Source of the DNA: Timema cristinae
Taxonomy: Eukaryota > Arthropoda > Insecta > Phasmatodea > Timematidae
Length of the DNA: 64,000 bases
Direction of reading: 5' to 3'
Assembly (NCBI GenBank): GCA_039000515.1
Contig: JBCFYV010011164.1
Coordinates: forward strand, 48,418,704 to 48,482,703
Shown: positions 10,385-22,970 of the stretch, in pieces
How the letters are laid out: every line of letters begins with the position of its first letter
How positions within the stretch are numbered: the stretch's first letter is position 1
Position numbers and translations under genes: made by a program
Notes under the pieces: model-generated
Databases searched by the model: none
What the model saw: only the letters and a program-made list of their open reading frames with translations
What the model was told of the DNA's origin: nothing

Positions 10385-11215
10385 CTTATGATGGATTTTA
10401 TGATAAATATTATTTTTAATATATGTCTTGGATACATGTCGACCTCTCTAGGATATACAACAATGCCTTTTTATATACATGATTTAGTAAATGTAAAACA
10501 AGGTCATTAACCTTAGATAGAAATGTAAACAAAGTGTGATCATCACCCAAACACCATGTCCACATTACCATTATTACATACGTCCCGGACGTGAATCGAA
10601 CTTACGAGGCGTCTACCTACTATAATAACAATTATAGTTAATTACAAACATCCAGTACTGCTCCCCCCACCCTCTACGGGACCATGTTTGTAAACATAAA
10701 TCATTAACCAAAAATTTTAAAAAACGGTGCCACCTACCCATACACCACGGTTACACATACTGTTTGTCATAAGTCTCGTACGTAGAGTGAAATTTGTAGG
10801 GTATCTACTTGAGTATGTCACTATAAAAATAATTTTGTGTGTTAAATATACAGAAGTACATCGATAGAACCCCGTAGAACATCAACGACATTTAAAACAA
10901 TAGAAACATATTCGGTGTGTCAAAAATACAGTCAGTATAGTCACAAAACTATCTAAAACTAGCCATCAAATCAGAAAAAAAAAATCGTCACTATGTAGAT
11001 ACGATGATTGAACCATATTATGTTTTATTTTTACTATTTTTTATTATATGTCTTAAATAATTGGTGACCTCTCTAGGACGTTCATCAATGTTTTAAATTT
11101 TATAAACCCGTTATTTATAAATGTACAATAACGTAATTAGCCTTGGATAAAAATGTAAACAAACAATAGCCACCACCTAGACGGCATGGTCACGATACGG
11201 TTTACCGTACGTCTC
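10385..11215 (+). repeat. Two diverged direct repeats, about 215 bp each
   Basis: 10385-10600 and about 11000-11215 share, in order, tatatgtctt, gacctctctagga, aaatgtaaaa/caa, attaaccttagata-like, aaatgtaaacaaa and a CA-rich end with acaccatg/acggcatg. A third partial unit seems to lie at 10640-10790 (tgtttgtaaacataaatcat). They may be remnants of a tandem satellite or one dispersed repeat. Confidence 0.45.
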
Positions 11216-11654
11216 ATTAGACGCCACTTACCGTTATTTACATGCCTCAAGTGCCATTTACTCCTCCCTCTTTTCATTATCATTCCTCCTTACGTGGAGT
11301 CTCCACCTTAACGTCACGCTCACAAGTGTACCACACCCCAAACTCCACGGTCACAAGTCTACCACCTGTCAAACCCCACTGTCACAGGTGTAGCGTTTGT
11401 CATGGACGTAGAGTGTACACTCGTAATCTAATGGCTACTACACTTACCGTTAATAATAATGTCACACTCTTTTGACGTCACAGAATATAATAATTCATTC
11501 AAACCTGATTTATTCAATTAGTACACACCCTTTTCTTGTGACGTCACTGTAATACGTCACACACTCTGCGTTTAACACCTTACATAGCCACCCTCTCCCA
11601 TATTTCCACTTCCGGATCAAAGATGCCCCTACAACACTAACGTTTACCATTTTA
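11216..11654. other. Spacer, no gene seen
   Basis: This is CA- and CT-rich sequence with several acgtcac and ccacctgtca-like words. No gene or known repeat was recognised. Confidence 0.5.
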
Positions 11655-11960
11655 AACCTTTTTTGCATAATTTGCTCTTTTTAACCCTTTTTGCCCTTCT
11701 GATAATTTTTGCTCTTTTTACACTATTAACTCTTTTTAACCCATTTACTCTATTTGCAATTTTTAACCCTTTTTCCCCTTTAGACATATTTTGTTTTTGT
11801 ACTCTTTTGGTATGTTTTACCCTTTTTGCCAGTTTGACACGTTTAGCCTTTTCATTCCTTTTCCTCTTCATTCTTCTCTGCGACCTTTTCTTTTTTAGCC
11901 CTTATACATTTTTTCCTTTCAGTTCATTTGACAATTTTTACACATCTCATCCTTTTTAGA
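11655..11960 (+). repeat. Pyrimidine-rich degenerate repeat (ctttttaaccc-like)
   Basis: The plus strand is almost all C and T with recurring ctttttaaccc and ctctttttaac words about 9-12 bases apart. The apparent Lys/Arg-rich reading frame on the minus strand is a by-product of this composition. Confidence 0.65.
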
Positions 11961-12044
11961 TATTTTTTAATCAATTTTTTTTAAATTTTATTAGATTTAC
12001 TCTTTACACTTTTTTACATAAATTACCCGACTTTAACAGGGAGA

Positions 12045-12260
12045 AAAAAATATAGGGTTAATAGATTGAAAAGGTCTAAAAGGTTAAAACTTTCTTTAAA
12101 AAGATGGTAAGTAATAAGACAAAAAAGGATTAAAAGGAAAATGTGTATTAAAGGAAAAGGAAAAATTGTTATAAAGGATAAAAATTAAATATAATATAAA
12201 TAAAAAGGGTTTAGCCCTACAAGTTAAAAGGGGTAAAAATAACATAGAAAAGTCGTGCTC
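12045..12260 (+). repeat. Purine-rich tract
   Basis: The plus strand becomes rich in A and G (aaaaaggattaaaaggaaaa, aaaaagggttt, aaaaggggtaaaaat), the opposite bias to 11655-11960. Confidence 0.55.
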
Positions 12261-14520
12261 TATAATAGCTATATCAATATCGATATGTTGTATTCCCGGG
12301 TGTTAAGTTTTGAAATTCGATAATTAAATTCAGCCATCATTCGATTCTTCAGGAATGTCTATTGACTTACGAGTTTAGCTTCTATTTTATAACACACCAA
12401 ATAGGGATTTTATTTTAGTTCTAGAAATCTTGAGAGAACCTTTCCTATTTACTTATCCTTCATTTTAAAATTCAAGCGTAAGACCCTAAAGGTTGATTGG
12501 GGTGGTTCTTAAACACGATTGACAAATTTCAATCTTCTACTACTTTGAAGAGTAATTTATTATTTTACTTTAGAAAATTTTGAAAACTCCCATTTCACAA
12601 GCCCCCTTTCTAATAGTAAATATTTAAACATATTTTATTATTGGAGTAATCCCACTACATTCCTGAAAAATTTGTTTGATTCTCCTAAAAGGTTTTTTTT
12701 TTACCTAAACGTCCTTTTCCCTATTCCTTATTTTCTACTGTAGTAGTAGACTAGTAGATCAAAATCATTACCATTGATGGGAAAGAGAAAAGGAATATCC
12801 GATTCATACTGGTAGTCTTGGTTAAATCACAAACGTTCCGACCGATCAGGCTTTAACCACTTAAACCGTTCATAGATAGGTGAGATATTTTCAGTATCAC
12901 ACGTGTACACGTAATCGGTTTGTCTGTAAAACTTTCCTGCACAGTGTTGAGTTTTAAGTATTCTCAATGTGATCCTAAACATGTTTAAAAAAACTGACTT
13001 AATAATTTTCGCTAATAAACCGTCAAGTCTGAACGTTAAAGACGTGCCTCCGGGAAATCTATTAATGCAACATAAAGCAAGAACGGAGGCCAGTACGTAC
13101 GTACAAAGATCAAGGTGGACATTGTCTAAGGAGAAGGGAGAAACTTCTCAGTCTATACTCTAGTTCAAACACCATCCCTCAGAGCGTATAAAGGCAGGCG
13201 AAAAAGTGCAGTCTCATCACATTCAAAATGTTTAGAAAGTTGGATTACCATCTGGAGCACCTTAGTGATATATATTTTGCAGAGTGAATGATGACTTACT
13301 TCACCGAAAAGGTTAGAGCAAGTAATACAATAAATCACTCCACTGGCTGAGAAGTCGTAATCTGAAGCCCAGTCGAGATGCACACCGATACTGCAGAATG
13401 AAGAGAGGAGATAGTCTTGATACCTTGCGTATACGGACGACTAAGGAGCTTATGCTGGATGAAGACGCGATGTGCGAGGCGTAGAACCGAGTCGAGAAAG
13501 AAGAGTATGATCGTGTTTAGTGTTTGTTGGAGCTCAAGACAGTTGAGATTCATAAAGTGCTCGGTTTCGAGGGTGAAAAGAAAGAAGAAGGCGAGGACGA
13601 CGGCACCGTTAACCTAGCATTGTAAAACTTTATCTGGTAGGGAGATTCTTCTGTCAGGAAATAACTTAAGTCGAGCGTACAGACATAGTTTATTATGGTG
13701 AACAGACTATATGAAAATGGGCTATATACGAGTATATTCTTGAATACAAGAGACGAAAGAAGCCTTTCTGTATTGCAATCTTAAAATGTATAAATTTTAA
13801 TTTGGATACATTCTTTTTATTTAACTTTATCCTTACGAACCTATCATCTTCCAATAGCGAATAGACCAAATATGCTTTGTATGTGATAATCTTTTTTTTT
13901 TACTGTGGATTCCGAGTATAGGAGAAGGACCCTATCTGTATTGTTTGGTTAAGACAATGAGTTTCTCTCTCCACGGTCAAGTCATCTTAGCTCCACACAC
14001 TCGAGCTGTGAGGTGGGGAGCCCCAGGGGAAAGTCCCTCCTCCCATACTTGAGCCGTGAAGTGTACAACCCCAATTGTTCTCTCTAAGTCCACGTCATCA
14101 CTCTCTTACACAGTGGGGTAAGGGGATATGGAACCATTTACACACTGGATGGGAAGAACGGGCTCTGATTGGGTGGGGTAGGAATACTCAGGACTCTATA
14201 TCACTCCCTCTCTTTCTAGGGCCTAACCTTTCTTTGGTTGAGGTAGTGTAAGCCACAGTTTAAAAACTAGATAAGGAGAGTGGGGAGCTTTAAGCAGGTT
14301 TGAACAATGGGGGCGAACATAAACCGGTTTGGAGTGAGGGGTCTATTTATCCCTTACTGACAGCCTCCACCAGGAAACGTTGGACTATCTACACTTAGCA
14401 ATGGCACCCATTTGGTTAGTGTAACTTGTTTGTAAGCGAAAGCCGTGGAGTTTTCTTTTAATGTTAAAATGAGATGATATATATTTAGTTCAAAAATATC
14501 AATATCCTTTTTATCAATGT
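12261..14520. other. No gene recognised
   Basis: Only short reading frames without family features were seen. A somewhat GC-richer patch lies at 13920-14420 with no homology I can name. Confidence 0.5.
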
Positions 14521-14689
14521 TCATTTTTAAGGGAAAATGGTTGGAAGGAATGATATAGTCTGAATGTATGATGTAAAGAAGTGAAAAGGGCTAGAAAAAA
14601 GGGGAAGGTCTTGTATTTTAACGGCAATGACTGGATGAAGAAAAGATTAAAAAAGGATTAAGCCAGGAGAACTAGGGTTAGAAGGGCGG

Positions 14690-15170
14690 TACAAGTTGTA
14701 GGATGTAAGTAAAAGCATAGGAAGGAATGGTATAGCCTATATGGAGATATTAAGAAGCCAGAAGGGTATGGAAGAATGAAGCCTACTCTCTAGTTGGAAG
14801 GTTATGGCTTGTTTGGAGGGAGGACCATTTGTGAGGGGCTAGGCAATGGCTGGTGGAGGGAGGAATAAGCAAGGTGGAAAGGTGCATGGCCCGCATAGAA
14901 GAAGGAATAAACCAAGAGGACAAGTGTATGATCTGGATGAAGGAAGGAGCTTAGGTTGGAAGGGTATGGCTTAAATGAAGGAGGAAAGAAGCAAGGATGA
15001 TATAGAAAGGAAGCGCATAGTTTGGTTGTATAAATAATGAAGCAAGGAGTAAGAGGATTGTAAGAGGATAGCATGGATGAAAAATTTAGAGGGCAATAGT
15101 AAGGTATAGATGGAGGAAGGAATGTTGTGAGCTGGCTGAAGGAAGGGTATGGCCCGGATGGAGGGATGGT
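14690..15170 (+). repeat. GA-rich degenerate minisatellite, about 38-48 bp period
   Basis: The phrase ggtatggc/gcatggc followed by tggatgaaggaaggaa and aagcaagg recurs near 14735, 14770, 14805, 14848, 14885, 14925, 14963, 15010, 15075 and 15145. The 168-residue minus-strand frame across it is a Pro/Ser/Leu-rich translation of the repeat. Confidence 0.6.
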
Positions 15171-15790
15171 GGACCGAGGGGTGAGGAGGAAACCACTCAG
15201 CGCAGAGCGATATAACGTCACGTGGGCATCTGTCATACCGCGGAGATTGTTACTGATGTGGCTACGAAGAATAACCGTTAAAGCCAACGAGGAATGCATT
15301 ACACACATGCTTTATTATTAAATAAGATGTCCTAGAAAGTGGCTAACCAATATAGTCTTATTAAATAATTTCACTAAATCTGTGTAGAAAAAATACAGCT
15401 ATGTAGTCCAAAAGAAACGTTTGGCAACTTAACATAGAAAAGTAACTTAAAATTGCCATAGACGATCAGTGTTAAAGCTGAAAAAATAACTTTAGCTCTA
15501 ATACATTTAGTATTTCAGGGCAATGGTTTATTATGGCCACCTTAAAAAAACATACTTTTAAATATGTTAAATTATTTAAGAATAAATCAGTTATGATTGT
15601 GGACCGATCATTGGGCTGTAAAATACCACTGGGTATGGCTGCCATTGAAGATAAGATTAAGAGTCGAATACTGGTTGGTCTGATGGGTTTTTGATACGGA
15701 CTCCAATCATCTTCGACAGTTTTTGAGAGTTTGAAAACAATATTCAGCTAATTTAGTGGAGTATAAATCATATAGTAATACTTTTATAAA
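15171..15790. other. Spacer, no gene seen
   Basis: No coding region or repeat was recognised between the minisatellite and the hAT element. Confidence 0.5.
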
Positions 15791-16161
15791 TTACTCTGTG
15801 GTTCCCAGAAATTTTAGTTCACGGGTCCTTTAGTGTATCAGGATTTTTTATGGCACCCAAAGTCAGAACACATAACTACCTAACATGTGCACGTATTTCA
15901 AAGTCACAAATCGTTTATGTAAAAGTATTAAGTAATTACATATTTTGAACAATCAAATCATTGAATAAATAAATCGTAATTAGTGAGACGGTTGAGTCTA
16001 TTGTTCATTTCACATCATCTCAAATCTTGGAATAAAACTGGAAACAGTCTGTTCCACGTTGATTTTTGAACGATACTTGCTTTTATCCCAGCGACCAACG
16101 AAAACCCATCTTCGCACAAATATGATGTAGCAAAAAAGATTCGTTGAGCTTTACGCTTTGC

Positions 16162-16309
16162 ACATCTTGTGAATGTGGGGAATGCCAGGTCTCCACCGTG
16201 GTTCGGATCCCACGTTAAACTGTAGGTCCTCCATTTAATCTCACAATCACCCTACCATAACACATTAGTGTAAGTGCGTATAACCCGAATGGGTAGTAAG
16301 ACGCGGTGC

Positions 16310-16351
<42 letters not shown>

Positions 16352-16365
16352 TAATAATAATAATT
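16162..16365 (+). repeat. SINE family B, 5'-truncated
   Basis: It starts at cacatcttgtgaatgtgggg and runs through the body to tail gggtagtaagacgcggtgct and a TAA run (about 16311-16362). It sits in the 3' region of the hAT transposase relic, so it is younger than that element. Confidence 0.8.
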
Positions 16366-16569
16366 TACCGTTTTGCAGTGGATATTCTTTTTTTTTTACT
16401 GATATCCTAAAGTCAGTTAGTTCCATGGTGTCGAGTTTTGTCTTCGGTGTTGTGTCACAAGATAGCTCAATAAGATTTTCTTCTTCTAGGTGCTCTTCAA
16501 AAACTGATTTTATGTTGCGAGAGAAAGCAACTTCATTAGAGGAACTGATGTAACAAGGGGAAACAATCT

Positions 16570-17905
16570 TTTCCCCCCATATTTATTCATTTTTCTTCTC
16601 CATAGCTGTAATTTTTTTCTTAAAGTTGAAATCTACTTGACCAATTTCAAAATGTGGATGTTGCCTCCTGCAGGGCGAGATTCAACACATTTTATTTTCA
16701 AAGATATCACATAAGAATGCTAGTTTTACCAAAAATTCTGTTTCCACGAAGTGTTTGGTACACTCGTGTTTTTCCTCTCCAAGAAAAGTTTACATTTCCT
16801 GCCGTAATTTAAACGTACGGGACAATACATTGCCACGAGAGAGCCATCGCGAGGGGCAGTAGTACAACAAAGACGTGTATTCGGCTCCTATGTCCTCACA
16901 CAATTTTTGAGAAACCTTGCTTTCATTGGTCGAGTTTTTATAAAGTTTACCACAATCTCCACACATTCTAAAATAAAATTCAGTGGAAGAATCAGATGCT
17001 TTGATGTGAGTGCTTCTCTGTGAATATTGCAATGGGTCCACAGTGAATCCGTAGCTTTGCTTCGAATAAGCGCCTACAATCCTCCATAATGGCCGGGCAT
17101 CGAGCAACCACTATAAGTACAGACACCAACGCACTTTGTCCACTCCAAATTATTTTCAACTATAAATGTGTCCAGGATCTCGATTAAGTCTTGAGACTTT
17201 GTACTTGCAATGATATTTTTTTATAAAAAAGAAGGTCTTCTACGATGTAATTTCCAACTATGAACCGTACATAGTGAATCAAATGTGCATCCTTATTACT
17301 GTCTGTGGCCTCATCCAGATGCAACCCAAATTCCTTCCCTTTTATTTTTTCAATTAATTGATCATTGAGATCTTTCACCATGTGCTGGATTCTGCGATTG
17401 ATAGTATTGTCAGAACAAGGCACCTCTGAAAGCCGTTTCCCCGCAGACTTCCCAATCATAATGTTAACCAAGTCTACATGAGCCGGTATAATTAGATGCT
17501 CTGCGACAGTATGGAGCTTTTTATACTTTGAGACTCTTTAGACAGACAACCTTGTATGATGCTAGCAAAGCATTGCTTGTTATTGACACCTGCTGATAAA
17601 AGGCATATGTTTGTTTTTTTAATTATTTTAGCTTTCTGAGGAAATAGTCGTGAGCTTTACCAATCATGTTTCAATGATTGGTTTCTAAATGGAGTTTGAG
17701 CTTACTGTTGCCAAAACTTCTATACACAGTACACACTTCGCTCACTCTTCATCATTGGCATATGTCGATGTAAAGCTAAATACAAATAGCTGTCGTCGTA
17801 TTTAAGAAATTTTCCCTTCTTCACACGCCCACCACTAGTTTGTGGAGCGTCCTCTTTATTTTCACTCCTAAAATGCTTATTAATGTTCAGTAAAATTGTG
17901 TCCAT
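16570..17905 (-). pseudogene. hAT transposase relic, ZBED5/SCAND3-like
   Basis: Fragments in several frames follow hAT transposase order. First comes KYDDSYLYLAL near 17800, the zinc-finger end. Then PCSDNTINRRIQHM, KGKEFGLHLDEATDSNKDAH and HYVRFIVGN (17184-17471), the part with the first catalytic Asp region. Then ASDSSTEFYF, KLCEDIGAEYTSLLYYC and RWLSRGNVLSRTFKLRQE (16790-17107), and finally FLGEEKHECTKHFVETEFL and LAFLCDIFENK in shifted frames. Stops and frameshifts separate all of them, so no active protein can be made. Family assignment rests on remembered ZBED5-type sequences. Confidence 0.75.
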
Positions 17906-18559
17906 TTTTATGAAGATAAGAACAATAACTTTTCAAAGTTTACTTGATCACAACACCATTAACTTGTTTCAATCTTCAATAAATCAAGGCCGTGGGGACA
18001 GCTGTTTGTATACAAACATCAAGTACCGAGAAATATCAATAAATAATTATAAAAATGTATTCACTATATTCAAATTGATGCACTGAGTGGCCTATTCCTG
18101 TTCGCGCAGTGGTCTGAGAAACAACCGTCTACTCGACTTATTTATACTAGAAAAAGCCAGAGTTATTAAAAGACTCTATTAAAATTCCTACATCGAACGC
18201 CATATAGTATTACTCTTGAGAAGTAAAACAGTTAGTGGTTTTTCAGTGTCCATTAGATGTCCTTCCTAGCATCGCATCAACACATCGATGGTCCGATTCT
18301 AAAATCACGTGGGCTGCCATTTCATTGAAAATATAGAAATATTTTGCGGTATCCCTGTAAACAAGTCGTGGCTCCCAAGGATGCCGCGGTGCACAGTTTG
18401 GGAATCACTGACTCTTAACTCATAAAACAATATAAAAATAGATGTTTAAAACCTGAATATTTTTTGAAGATTAATGCAATATATGACCAAATTTGGTACA
18501 AATAAAATCACATTAAAAAAAATATAGCCACCCCCTTAAGTTGTAAATATGTCTAAGGC

Positions 18560-18720
18560 AGGGGTCCTCAGATATTTTTGATAAAGGTCCGTTTTTAAAA
18601 CTAGCCAAACTTCCGAGGTCTGGCAATCTTTAATAGTGACTGTAACAGTGACAAGGTCAAGCCCTACACGGCTACACTAATAATTTAAAATCGTAGTTTT
18701 CTTTGGTTTATTATTTTACT
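18560..18720 (+). mobile_element. Possible hAT end fragment
   Basis: gcaggggtcctcagatattt, followed by ggtccgtttttaaaactagc, resembles a hAT 5' end. No matching right end was seen before the LINE starts. Confidence 0.3.
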
Positions 18721-18994
18721 TTTTTTTACTAACAAACAAAACAATGTGTTCGTCGTGTTAAATAAAAAGAAAAATGATTAAAACCAACCTTTTTATTTTG
18801 CTCTGCCAATATACAATTTATATGAAAACATACAAATCACAAATCAAAGCATAATACAATTTTGTGGGATTTTTTTAAATGTTCAATGTGAGAAATGACT
18901 CTCGTTTTTTAAATTTCCAATGACCAGCCTGAAATTTGATGTGAGTTTGGTCCAACTGATTCTCACTAAGTTATGGAGGTGGACATCTGTGAAT

Positions 18995-19722
18995 CGTGAT
19001 CTGAAACTTTTACTAGAGCAATAAATACTTCTACTGAACAAATTTTGGAAAAGTCTCATAGGACAAAAAATCTATCTAACCCTTGGTTCACTAATGAGCT
19101 ATTCAATCTAATCTCAACTAAGGATAAATACTTTATCAAAAGGAATAAACAAGAGATAACATAATTTATAAACAAAACTTCTTAATTTTAAGAAACAAGG
19201 TCACAAATTTAGGGAGAGTATTACTAAAAAACTACACAAACAAGAAGTTTGAAAGAGAATTAGGGAACATGAGAAAAACGTGGTCAGCTATTAACAACAC
19301 TCTTGGTAAAACCATTAAGACATCCCAACAGGTTATTAAAAAAATTACTGATACCGGTAACAAATATATCATTATAGGACCCAAGTGATATCGCAAATAT
19401 TTTCAATAAATTCTTTATAAACGTTGGCCCAGAGTTGGATAAAAATATTAAAAACGTTGGATCTGTATCTGTACTAAACATAATTAAAAAAGAAAACAAT
19501 GAAAGACTAAGTGAATTTAAAAAGATGGACAGTTCAGAACTGCTCTCTATAGTAAATTCCCTCCCCAACAACTGTTTGCCAGGAAATGATAATATCACAA
19601 CTCTATTTATAAAATTAGTAAAGAAAAGTCTAGGTATTATATTGTTCCCTATAATTAACTCATCTTTTGAAGCTGGAATAGTGCCAGATAAATTGAAAGA
19701 ATCCTTGGTTGTTCCTATTGAA
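18995..19722 (+). pseudogene. Jockey/CR1-like LINE, first part (pre-RT and RT start)
   Basis: Translation gives NPWFTNELFNLISTKDKYF, then KTWSAINNTLGK, then FNKFFINVGPELDKNI and, in the 19435 frame, PGNDNITTLFIKLVKKSLGI followed by FEAGIVPDKLKESLVVPI. This is the linker and the start of the reverse transcriptase of a Jockey/CR1-type LINE. It breaks off at VVPIEK at about 19722. The missing continuation is found at 21037. The 5' end (endonuclease) is absent. Confidence 0.75.
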
Positions 19723-21036
19723 AAGGTCTTTCTTTCTGCTATACTATTATTTTTAATAAACTTTAAATTCCTAACAAATGTTACTCTCTACAGAACCTCT
19801 GGGTTAGGTTCGAGCGGCAAAAAAAATAAAAAATACAAATATTATCAGGCTAGGAATTAAGTGTTTTAAAATTGTACTGGAAGGTCGAACACACTACCAT
19901 TAACTCCTGGTGACAGATACAATAATAGTAACACAATATTCAATAAAACCGTATAACACCAAACTCAACTAACTCTGTCCAAATGTTTTAACCTTTTGTT
20001 ATACCCCTGACATAGTTCATTACTAGGGTTTTCGTCCGTTCGCGTGAAAGGTTGGCACTGTTGTTTAATTTACAGTGTAACCCAGATCCACGCCGGTACA
20101 GCCAACTACTCCAGTCCGGGAACCGATCCAGCCGTATTACCCCGTGGATCAAAGTCCTTGATGATTGGCTACTAGCCGGTACTACCGTTGTAGGGAATAT
20201 AATAGTCTTGTACTACTCGTACCTGGTAGGTTGTACTCAACCTGAGATGACTCCACAAGCTACCACGTGGCAGAAACTTCCATGTATACCTTTAAACGGA
20301 CAAGGATGCAGATAGTCAGACGATCCATGGAAACACCCACACCTTCTTTAGGCACACAATGCGACAATAATATTATTTAATAATTTAACATTTTCCCGAA
20401 CCCAAACTTGGGTGTTACCGCGTGGTTTGTCCGTTTTTGTCAACACACGCCGCTCGCCACTCACTTTCCTCTCTTGAGAAGCAAAAAAAAAAAAAACTGT
20501 CACTTCCGCTTTGACCTCCATGTGTCCCTACCCTCAAAACACGTAATGTCCATCTTATACCTTAATCCTAATTACATTTTATTACATGAAACATAAACTT
20601 AGTTATTTATAAACTAGGAGGGCTATTCTTACACCAGAAGCTCGGCCTAAACAGTTTTCCGACTCAAAAGTACAATACTGTGGCATGAAAAGCGGGAATT
20701 GCGTTAGCAAACAAAACAAACAAAAGCAAAGTAATACTTCATATGAATTTGAAATTTCCCCCCCCCCCCCCCCAGGTCTAGGTATAAATTAAATGCTAAT
20801 TAAAGTTTATTATTTCACAAAATATGAATAATCCTCTAAATAAAACCACTCTAGTCACAAGGTAGTTTCTGGCTAGGGGTTGGTGACAAAAATATGTGGG
20901 GGAAGATGGAATGAACCTTCCTTCCACCAAGAAGTTCCCTCTTCTTCCACCAGATGGTAGCCTCCAGAAATACCCGGTCCGTGTATCAATGTGTCTAGAT
21001 AGATGGCGCAGTTGGACAGTCACTTAAACTATACAT
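19723..21036. mobile_element. Unclassified insertion splitting the LINE
   Basis: The LINE reading stops at gaaaag (about 19722) and resumes at aaaaaaggcactaacaac (about 21034-21052), so these 1.3 kb were inserted. Inside are mostly stops, a run of 16 C at 20758-20773 and no recognisable protein. The ends are uncertain; aaaag on both sides may be a short target duplication. A solo LTR or a non-autonomous element are both possible. Confidence 0.5.
20758..20773. repeat. C16 homopolymer
   Basis: This is a run of 16 C bases. The length is likely variable in the population or uncertain in the assembly. Confidence 0.9.
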
Positions 21037-21926
21037 AAAAAAGGCACTAACAACAATCTTTGTAGTAACTTTAGGCCTAATAGTCTCATCTCGAATCTTG
21101 CAAAAATAATAGAGAAAGCTGTCAAAAATAGACTCTTGGAATACTTAAAATAGAAACAACTATTTTTTTGCTGGACAATATGGTTTCTTGAAAAACTCTA
21201 ATACTCAAGCTGCAGCTACAGACCTAATAATAAAAATCCAAAATACTATTGACATGGGAAACTTGGGAATGGGTTTGTTTATTGATCTGACCTAGGCTTT
21301 TGATACAGTTGATCACATGATATTGATTGATAAATTGAAGTGTATTCAAATAGAAAAGTCGCCGTTAAATTGGTTCAAAAATTACTTAAGTTATAAATAC
21401 TAAAGAGTTCTGATAAAAAATGAGAAAGGCTTAAAATCCTTCAGTGACTATAAACAAATAATGTGTGGCGTTCCTCAAGGTTCAATCCTTGGACCCATTC
21501 TTTTCTTAGTTTATATAAATAATTTACACTAAATTAATTTGAATTGACACATTCAGCTTTTTGCAGATGGCACTTGCTTATATTATGAGAATAGTGACAT
21601 AAATGTTCTACTAAATAATGTAGAATCTGACGTCACTCCTTTGCTAGACTGGATTCATACCAATAAGCTCTCTATTAATTTAAAAAAAACCTAAACTTAT
21701 CCTATTCTCAAAACCTAGCTACAAAAGAAAATAATAATGGAAAATGAGATGCTGGAATATGTAGACTCTATTACATATCTGAGACTAACTATTGACAAGC
21801 ATCTCTTATGGGACACTTACATAAATAATATAACAAAGAAGCTAATTCCTATTTGCAGGAGCATTAAGCAGATGTGCATATGCACCAAATAATCCAATAA
21901 AATGAACTCTATTTTTCTTTGGTCAC
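21037..21926 (+). pseudogene. Jockey/CR1-like LINE, second part (RT core)
   Basis: It continues the RT: NLCSNFRPNSLISNLAKIIE, then DLIIKIQNTIDMGNLGMGLF, then IDLT.AFDTVDH, then [20 protein letters not shown], and LFADGTCLYYE where the catalytic FADD/YADD has become FADG. Then come LLDWIHTNKLSINLKKT and ITYLRLTIDKHLLWD. Several stops and frameshifts plus the lost catalytic Asp show it is dead. It ends at ELYFSLVT (about 21926), where the second insertion begins. Confidence 0.8.
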
Positions 21927-22970
21927 TGTGCCGTCTACGTCACATCGGTTGTTTGGTTGGAAGGTGTGCCGCTAGACGGCACGGCTCTCACTCTGAGGAG
22001 AGGTCAGGGAGAAAAAGATTGGGCAGTGAAGCCGAGGTTGAGGGTAGTGATGGGCATAATCGAATGATTTTAAGAATCGAATAATCATTCGATTCTTTTA
22101 AAAATAATCGAATGAATCGAAAGAATCATTCGAATGATTTTGAGAAGTAGTAAAGAGTCTGTAATAATCGAATATTTACTACTTCTAAAAGTAGTTACTA
22201 GTTGCTCATTTTGCTTTGTGCTACTATTCTCTTTACCCTGCTGTCGAATCTCCCAGCACACATTCCTTTGCAGCTTATCAACACTTTTCTATTACTGCAT
22301 TTAGTTCCTTGTGACAATGTCAAGGATCAAAGTACAGCCACAACAAATTACTAAACAGTGAGAAAAAGTAAACGCATTTCTCAAATAAGTAGCTCGCAGT
22401 TAATCTAAATACTTTTGCGTACGATTAATAATTAAATAAGGAACATACGTTTCCCTTTGTGTTTTTAAACACAAAGTCGAATTATTGTACCCTTTAATAT
22501 TTCCTAAACTAAACATAACAAAAATATATAAGCTTACAATCGTAAAATTATTTCAGTGAATAAAATTATAATACGATCTTAATATTACGGCCGGGCAATA
22601 TTTTATTAAATACATAAGAAGTATATACTTATCTACTTAATACATTTAAGTCAACGTTAAAAAAAAATTATCTCTCAAACCACTCGTGCTATATGCGATT
22701 AGTTAGTTAGGAAGGTAAAATTTTAAGGAAATGAAAAAGAACAATCCACGTAGTAATCTAGCAAAATAATCGAATCATTTTGTAATTTTCATTCGAATTA
22801 TTTTTGGCTGTTATTCGATTGTAAACTATACAACCACTTAAACTTTGTATTAAATTAGCCTTAGAATCATTCGAATGCTTAAGGTCGATTATTGTGGTGC
22901 AATGGGGACTATTTATTGAAAATGAACCTAATAGAAATGAAGACCTGTATAGAGATAGCCTGGAAACATT

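Larger units (their letters stand above)
15792..18411 (-). mobile_element. hAT element, decayed
   Basis: The left end ctctgtggttcccagaa and, on the other strand, the right end cagtgattcccaaactgtg form imperfect hAT-type inverted ends about 2.6 kb apart, with a transposase relic between them on the minus strand. A family B SINE fragment is inserted at 16162-16365. No clean 8-bp target duplication was found, so the ends are approximate. Confidence 0.6.

Noticed and set aside
10570..10620. tRNA-like B box (gtgaatcgaacttacga)
   Set aside because: No A box or cloverleaf at the right distance, so it is not a tRNA gene.
11644..11871. Lys/Arg-rich minus-strand frame
   Set aside because: It is caused by the pyrimidine-rich repeat on the plus strand; no start context or homologue-like motif.
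13165..13617. Several overlapping 65-72-codon frames
   Set aside because: They overlap in opposite directions with no consistent coding pattern.
14802..15308. 168-codon minus-strand frame
   Set aside because: It translates the GA-rich minisatellite; Pro/Ser/Leu/His runs are a product of the repeat.
20052..20315. 87-codon frame inside the LINE insertion
   Set aside because: No motif of any retroelement or transposase; probably chance.
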